This document shows, one piece after another, positions 59,832 through 64,000 of a stretch of 64,000 nucleotides of DNA. A program made the translations under genes and the position numbers. The stretch is taken from contig NHNY01000016.1 in NCBI GenBank assembly GCA_002786065.1, positions 186,001 through 250,000 on the forward strand, written 5' to 3'. The notes beneath the pieces were generated by a model that was given only the letters and a program-made list of their open reading frames with translations, was not told the DNA's origin and searched no databases. The DNA comes from Microcyclospora pomicola (lineage: Eukaryota > Ascomycota > Dothideomycetes > Capnodiales). Positions within the stretch are counted from its first letter, which is position 1; each line of letters begins with the position of its first letter.

Positions 59832-62201
59832 TCAAGGCTGTGCACCAAATCTTCGTAGGACTTCTGCTAGATTATTTTGCTGCTGTGGAGGAGCAGCAGC
59901 GTAACTTCCGGCTGCTGGACCACCTTGCGCGTACATTGGTTGTCCGTTCGAAGGCGGATATGGTGCACTGGCCGGTGCTTGCATTTGGGGTGTTGCATAT
60001 TGACCGTGTTGCGCCGCCCATTGTGCTTGCTGTGCCGAATGCTGAGCCTGGTAGTATGCAGGGTTCACATACGAGCCTGCTGCGAAAGGTGCAGCCGGAG
60101 CTGGAGGCGGCTGCTGCTGCTGCGGTAAGTAGGTAGGTGGTTGCGGCTGATGTGATGGCTGAACGCCATGCTGGAAAGTGTACCCATTGAACTGATAGGT
60201 TGAAGGTGCTGATTGATGGTGTTGATTCGAATGGGTGGGCTGCTGCTGCACTGCAGGCGGGCTGTAGCGTACAGTTTCGGGCTTCGGCGGAAGTCCATAC
60301 TGTATTGGAGCAGGCTTGGGCTCGTTATTGTGTCGATCTGGGTAGCTTTGTGCATTGCCTCTGTGGCTAGTCTGAGGTCCATCATTACCTCTTCCACGAT
60401 CATTCCCACGTTGACCGTTAGGATTACCACGACCTCTACCACGATCGCTGCCTCGTGCATTGTCAAAGCCGCCCCGTCCACGGCCACGGTCGCCTCGGCC
60501 GCGTCCTCGGTCTCCACGGCCCCGTCCTCGATCTCCTCGACCTCTGCCTCTCCCGCGGTCAAAGTTACCAGGCTGTGGACGATTTTGAGTTGAATCACCT
60601 CCCGCCATCATGTCACCTAGGTTGTCAGGTCTCTTCAGGGGACTATAGAAGTCCTCGGTTGGCTCATCGTCATAGCTCATCCCACCTCCATAGTCCTGTC
60701 GAGGCGCATCGCTCGCTTTAACAAATGACGCGCCAGCATCATGTCCGAACGTATCAAAGCTTCGCGAACCTCCCCGTCCAGCTTGAGTGTTCGTGCCTCC
60801 TCGACCTGCCTTTTTCGCCTGCTTTTTCTGCCGCTTGTATTCCGCTTCGGCCTCGTCGTCTGAAAATTCTATCTCTTCCTCGCCAACTTCTTCGTCGTGT
60901 ATGTTGGAAGCATCCGTACCTTTCAGGTTTTTGAGAGGCTGAGTAAAGACGAAACTGCTGTGTGCGTCGACATAATATATCTTGACGCCATATTTCAGCC
61001 CAGCATCTTCGATCTCCAGCGCATTCGTGAATTGTACGATATACATCGGAGCTTGCACTCGTCCCAGAGTTTCTAGCACAGCCCCAACGACCTCTCTCTT
61101 CTCATTGCAGAGCACTGATCCTGCCTCAAGGACCTGGTATTCGCCAGGTGTCGATCCTTTGATCAGTAGCATATTCTCCACTGCTCTCTCCACGACGCCA
61201 AGTTCTGTGACCTTCATGTCATCCGTGACAATGACATCAGGCTTTGGAACTATGGTTTCCTTGACCTCGTTCGCGGTTCGTGGTTGACGATCTCCATTGC
61301 TCTTCTTGCCCTTGTCCCCATCGTCGTCCTCGCCATCAGCCTGCATAAGCATCTTTGCGGCTGTTGCAGGATCCAGCATCTCGTATCCGCCCTCGCTGTC
61401 GTCATCGGAATCTTCTGAGTCGCTCTCGCTGTCTGTGTCGCTATCAGATGAAGAGTCAGCGTCAGAAGAATCGAATTGCCATTCCGCTGTCTTGTTCTCT
61501 TTTTGCGCGGCGGCAGCATTCATGAATGCCTGGTCGTCTGATACTTTGTTCTCTTGTTTCGTGTTGCTCATGTCTGTGTCCGCATCTTGCGTGCGAGGCT
61601 CCAAGCTAAATTTTTGGGATGGCGGCTGCACAAATCGTTGGTCTTGATTAATGGCATTCTCCAGCCCATCGAGGACAGCGTTCTCGTTCTCGTTGACAGC
61701 CGAAATTTCTTCAACCATTCTTACATCAGGCTCATCCGTTGCTGCTGTGGCATGATGCTGCTCATCGACCAGATCGGGTTCCTGGTCGATGGCATCGACC
61801 GGCACGCCTTCGGCATCAGCAAGCCGCATTTGTTCTGCGCTGTCCGCGTCCTTGGAGGTCTCAGCACGTTCACCTACTGGTGCAAGATTGAGTGTTCCCC
61901 CGGAAGCGGGTTCCACTATCGCACTTGACGGAACGGTACTAGAAGAAAAATCATGGTCAAGTTGCGAGGATAGCTGTGCGCTCGACCTGCCGGCGTCGTG
62001 AATCTTGTCCACATCCGTCTCAGTCTCAGATTTTGGCTGTTCTCTCGAGTCTCCATAGATGTCATTCCAGTCGTCGCCGTCATCAATTATCTCCATCTCT
62101 TCTTGTGCCTCTTCCGTCACATGAAGAGTACCATCGAGTCGGACGCGTTTTGCTGGCCTGGACTCGTCAGGTTGCTGGAAATCTTCTAAAGCATTCTCCA
62201 T
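59832..62201 (-). CDS. NAF1: H/ACA snoRNP assembly factor Naf1
   Basis: An intronless 789-aa frame from ATG 62201. Residues 1-300 are strongly acidic, with a Ser/Asp run (DSSDADSSSDSDTDSESDSE) near 235-260. The Gar1/Naf1 domain spans about 319-430: VTDDMKVTELGVVERAVENM, a beta-barrel core (VLCNEKREVVGAVLETLGRV, PMYIVQFTN), and VKIYYVDAHSSFVFTQPLKN. A basic segment and tandem RGRGRGD repeats (near 545-595) follow, then a long Pro/Gln-rich tail. In the nucleoplasm Naf1 binds Cbf5-Nop10-Nhp2 at the site later taken by Gar1, stabilising H/ACA RNAs and telomerase RNA during assembly. The RGG region and Q-rich tail are longer than in yeast Naf1 (492 aa). Gar1 is excluded by the acidic N-terminus and size. 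Confidence 0.93.
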   Translation of the reverse strand: MENALEDFQQPDESRPAKRVRLDGTLHVTEEAQEEMEIIDDGDDWNDIYGDSREQPKSETETDVDKIHDAGRSSAQLSSQLDHDFSSSTVPSSAIVEPASGGTLNLAPVGERAETSKDADSAEQMRLADAEGVPVDAIDQEPDLVDEQHHATAATDEPDVRMVEEISAVNENENAVLDGLENAINQDQRFVQPPSQKFSLEPRTQDADTDMSNTKQENKVSDDQAFMNAAAAQKENKTAEWQFDSSDADSSSDSDTDSESDSEDSDDDSEGGYEMLDPATAAKMLMQADGEDDDGDKGKKSNGDRQPRTANEVKETIVPKPDVIVTDDMKVTELGVVERAVENMLLIKGSTPGEYQVLEAGSVLCNEKREVVGAVLETLGRVQAPMYIVQFTNALEIEDAGLKYGVKIYYVDAHSSFVFTQPLKNLKGTDASNIHDEEVGEEEIEFSDDEAEAEYKRQKKQAKKAGRGGTNTQAGRGGSRSFDTFGHDAGASFVKASDAPRQDYGGGMSYDDEPTEDFYSPLKRPDNLGDMMAGGDSTQNRPQPGNFDRGRGRGRGDRGRGRGDRGRGRGDRGRGRGGFDNARGSDRGRGRGNPNGQRGNDRGRGNDGPQTSHRGNAQSYPDRHNNEPKPAPIQYGLPPKPETVRYSPPAVQQQPTHSNQHHQSAPSTYQFNGYTFQHGVQPSHQPQPPTYLPQQQQPPPAPAAPFAAGSYVNPAYYQAQHSAQQAQWAAQHGQYATPQMQAPASAPYPPSNGQPMYAQGGPAAGSYAAAPPQQQNNLAEVLRRFGAQP

Positions 62202-62497
62202 GATGAATAAGTATAGGGTACTTATATGCTGTGGAGGTAATGCTGTGATTAATGGTTTGAGACCATGACCTGTATGCGGTCGTTCGAAAAAAAAGTCGCA
62301 GTTCGCTCAAGCTTAGGTACAATAATCAGAATTCGGGACGTCATCAGCCGAGCACGAACGTAGCGCGTCTCCTGTAGAACTAGCCGGTACGATTCTATCA
62401 TAACACAAGAGTAAATGCAAGACTATAACAGTCCTTCGATCTACTTTGAACGCTCTTCGGAAGCCTGGTAACGATGGTAGACTCTAAGGAAACATCA
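62202..62497. promoter_or_regulatory. shared divergent promoter, NAF1 / ALG9
   Basis: 296 bp between the two ATGs. Contains an A8 run at 62287-62294 and a cttaggtac motif near 62311. No clear TATA box. Confidence 0.45.
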
Positions 62498-64000
62498 ATG
62501 CGCCAACGCTTCAAGCGTGCTGAAGATGTGCCAATAACAACGGCATCTTCAGGACGCCCGACGTAAGACCTCCCAAGCAACCTCACCTTGACCCCTGATT
62601 GACTTGATGCCTCATCGACAGACCGAAGTCACAACCAAAGGCGTCACCAAGCCTGTCTCCGATCATTGCGTTCTCCGTGTTCTTTGCCAGCCATGTGGTA
62701 GCTGCCATATTCAGTCCAATCCAGGACTGCGATGAAGTATTCAACTATTGGGAACCTACGCACTACCTGACTCGTGGCCATGGTTTCCAAACATGGGAAT
62801 ACTCACCGGAATTTGCCATCAGATCGTGGGCATATATCGGGTTGAATGCTATTGTAACGCTGCCTGGAAAATTGATCCCATCTGCTGGACACGTCGCCGA
62901 ATTCTACCTTCTACGGCTCGTGCTTGGCTTCGTTTGCGCGTTGTGCGAGGTCCGACTATTCTCCAAGATTTCTGCTGTCTTGAACCCGCGAATCGCTATC
63001 ACCTTTCTCATCATCATGGCGACATCTCCAGCAATGTTCCACGCCAGTGTTGCGTACCTGCCCAGCAGCTTCGCGATGTATTTCGTCATGCTCAGTATGG
63101 CAGCATTCATGGACTGGCGCGGCGGCTTAAGAACGGCGCAAGGCATTTTCTGTATCGGGGTGGGAGCATGTCTCGGTTGGCCATTCGCTGCTGCTCTTGG
63201 CATCCCCTTCGTTCTAGAAGAGCTTCTTTTGGGAACATTGAGCGATTCTGCTGGCATGAACCAACTCTTCTGGCGCTTGGTCGATGGTACTATTCGCACG
63301 CTTTTCGTGATCGTCACCCAAGTGCTCATGGACTGGTTCTTTTATAAAGAGCTACAGTTCGTGCCGCTGAACATTGTGCTGTACAATGTTTTCAGCGGTC
63401 AGGGAGGTCCAGATCTTTACGGGACCGAGCCCTGGCATTTCTATCTGCGCAATCTGGTACTGAACTTCGGCGTTTGGCTACCAGTAGCTTTATCTGCGTT
63501 GCCGCTTCTGCTTGTTCAGCAGTTCACGCGTGCAAATGGCGCGACCAAAGCTAACTATATGCGTGGAATCATCTTCTTACTGCCGTTCTACCTATGGCTG
63601 GCCATCTTCATAATGCAGCCCCACAAAGAAGAGCGGTTCATGTATCCGGCATATCCTGCCCTGGCGCTCAATGCTGCTATGGCTTTCCACATAATCCTTG
63701 CCAATATCGGTACCACAGGTCCTAGAAGCTTCATCAGCAAGATCCCTATACAGCTACGCTTCCTCGCCATAATCACCTTCATGGGATTCGGCCTGAGCTT
63801 CTCAGCATTTCGCACGGCAGGTACTATGACAGCATTCAGTGCTCCTCTCTCCATTTACAAGCCATTGCATGAAGCTGGTATGACTCGTGTAGGCGATACA
63901 GTATGCTTGGGCAAGGAGTGGTACCGGTTTCCCTCACATTTCTTACTGCCTGAAGGGGTACAAGCTAAGTTCGTCAAGAGCGAGTTCTCTGGCTTGCTTC
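62498..64000 (+). CDS. ALG9: dolichyl-P-Man alpha-1,2-mannosyltransferase Alg9, 3' end beyond window
   Basis: Exon 1 (62498-62562) and exon 2 (62622 to the edge), with a 59-nt intron, join in phase as SSGRPTPKSQPKASPSLSPI, giving 481 codons so far of an expected 550-620. The GT22 signature DCDEVFNYWEPTHYL lies near 60, with the conserved lumenal acidic residues. Multiple membrane helices follow, and the loop motif IMQPHKEERFMYPAYPAL lies near 365. In the ER membrane Alg9 adds two alpha-1,2-mannoses to the lipid-linked oligosaccharide from dolichyl-phosphate mannose. That glycan is later transferred by oligosaccharyltransferase, of which the OST3/6 gene at the other end of the window is a subunit. 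Alg12 and the GPI enzymes Gpi10/Smp3 share the fold but differ in the signature. Confidence 0.93.

Overview
The window reads as a gene-dense nuclear region of a filamentous ascomycete, most likely a dothideomycete. The evidence is short GT-AG introns of about 47 to 180 nt, genes on both strands a few hundred bases apart, and fungal forms of OST3/6, GCN1, a DHX29/Ylr419w-type helicase, NAF1, ALG9, PRE2 and a Csk1-type kinase. The assignment comes from protein character and gene structure only; no search was run. I see no rRNA, CRISPR array, virus-like element or recognisable transposon, and no convincing tRNA.

Layout. 1-11 kb: a truncated unknown gene, OST3/6 (N-glycosylation), a nuclear coiled-coil protein, the mitochondrial rRNA methyltransferase MRM2 and a Q/P-rich conserved fungal protein. 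11-23.9 kb is an accessory stretch: a spliced unknown gene, three probable secreted proteins (one with a stop codon just after its signal peptide, one with exact internal duplications), an ankyrin-repeat protein, a three-copy repeat of about 160 bp, and long gene-poor gaps. 23.9-50 kb is core housekeeping: a TBC Rab-GAP, a cytochrome b561, a DHX29-like helicase and GCN1 head to head on 270 bp, ribosomal protein eL19, the F1-ATPase inhibitor, hexokinase, an F-box-like protein, and proteasome subunit beta5 head to head with a Csk1-type kinase.

51.9-58.3 kb is the most unusual part. Six small intronless genes on the minus strand (156-178 aa) share a weak but consistent helical pattern and look like one fast-diverging tandem family. 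Two of them also share a near-identical promoter block with a TATA box and a palindrome. I recognise no known family.

59.8-64 kb returns to housekeeping, with NAF1 (H/ACA snoRNP assembly) divergent from ALG9 (lipid-linked oligosaccharide synthesis), which runs off the right edge. OST3/6 and ALG9 act in the same N-glycosylation pathway; GCN1, the helicase and eL19 all concern translation.
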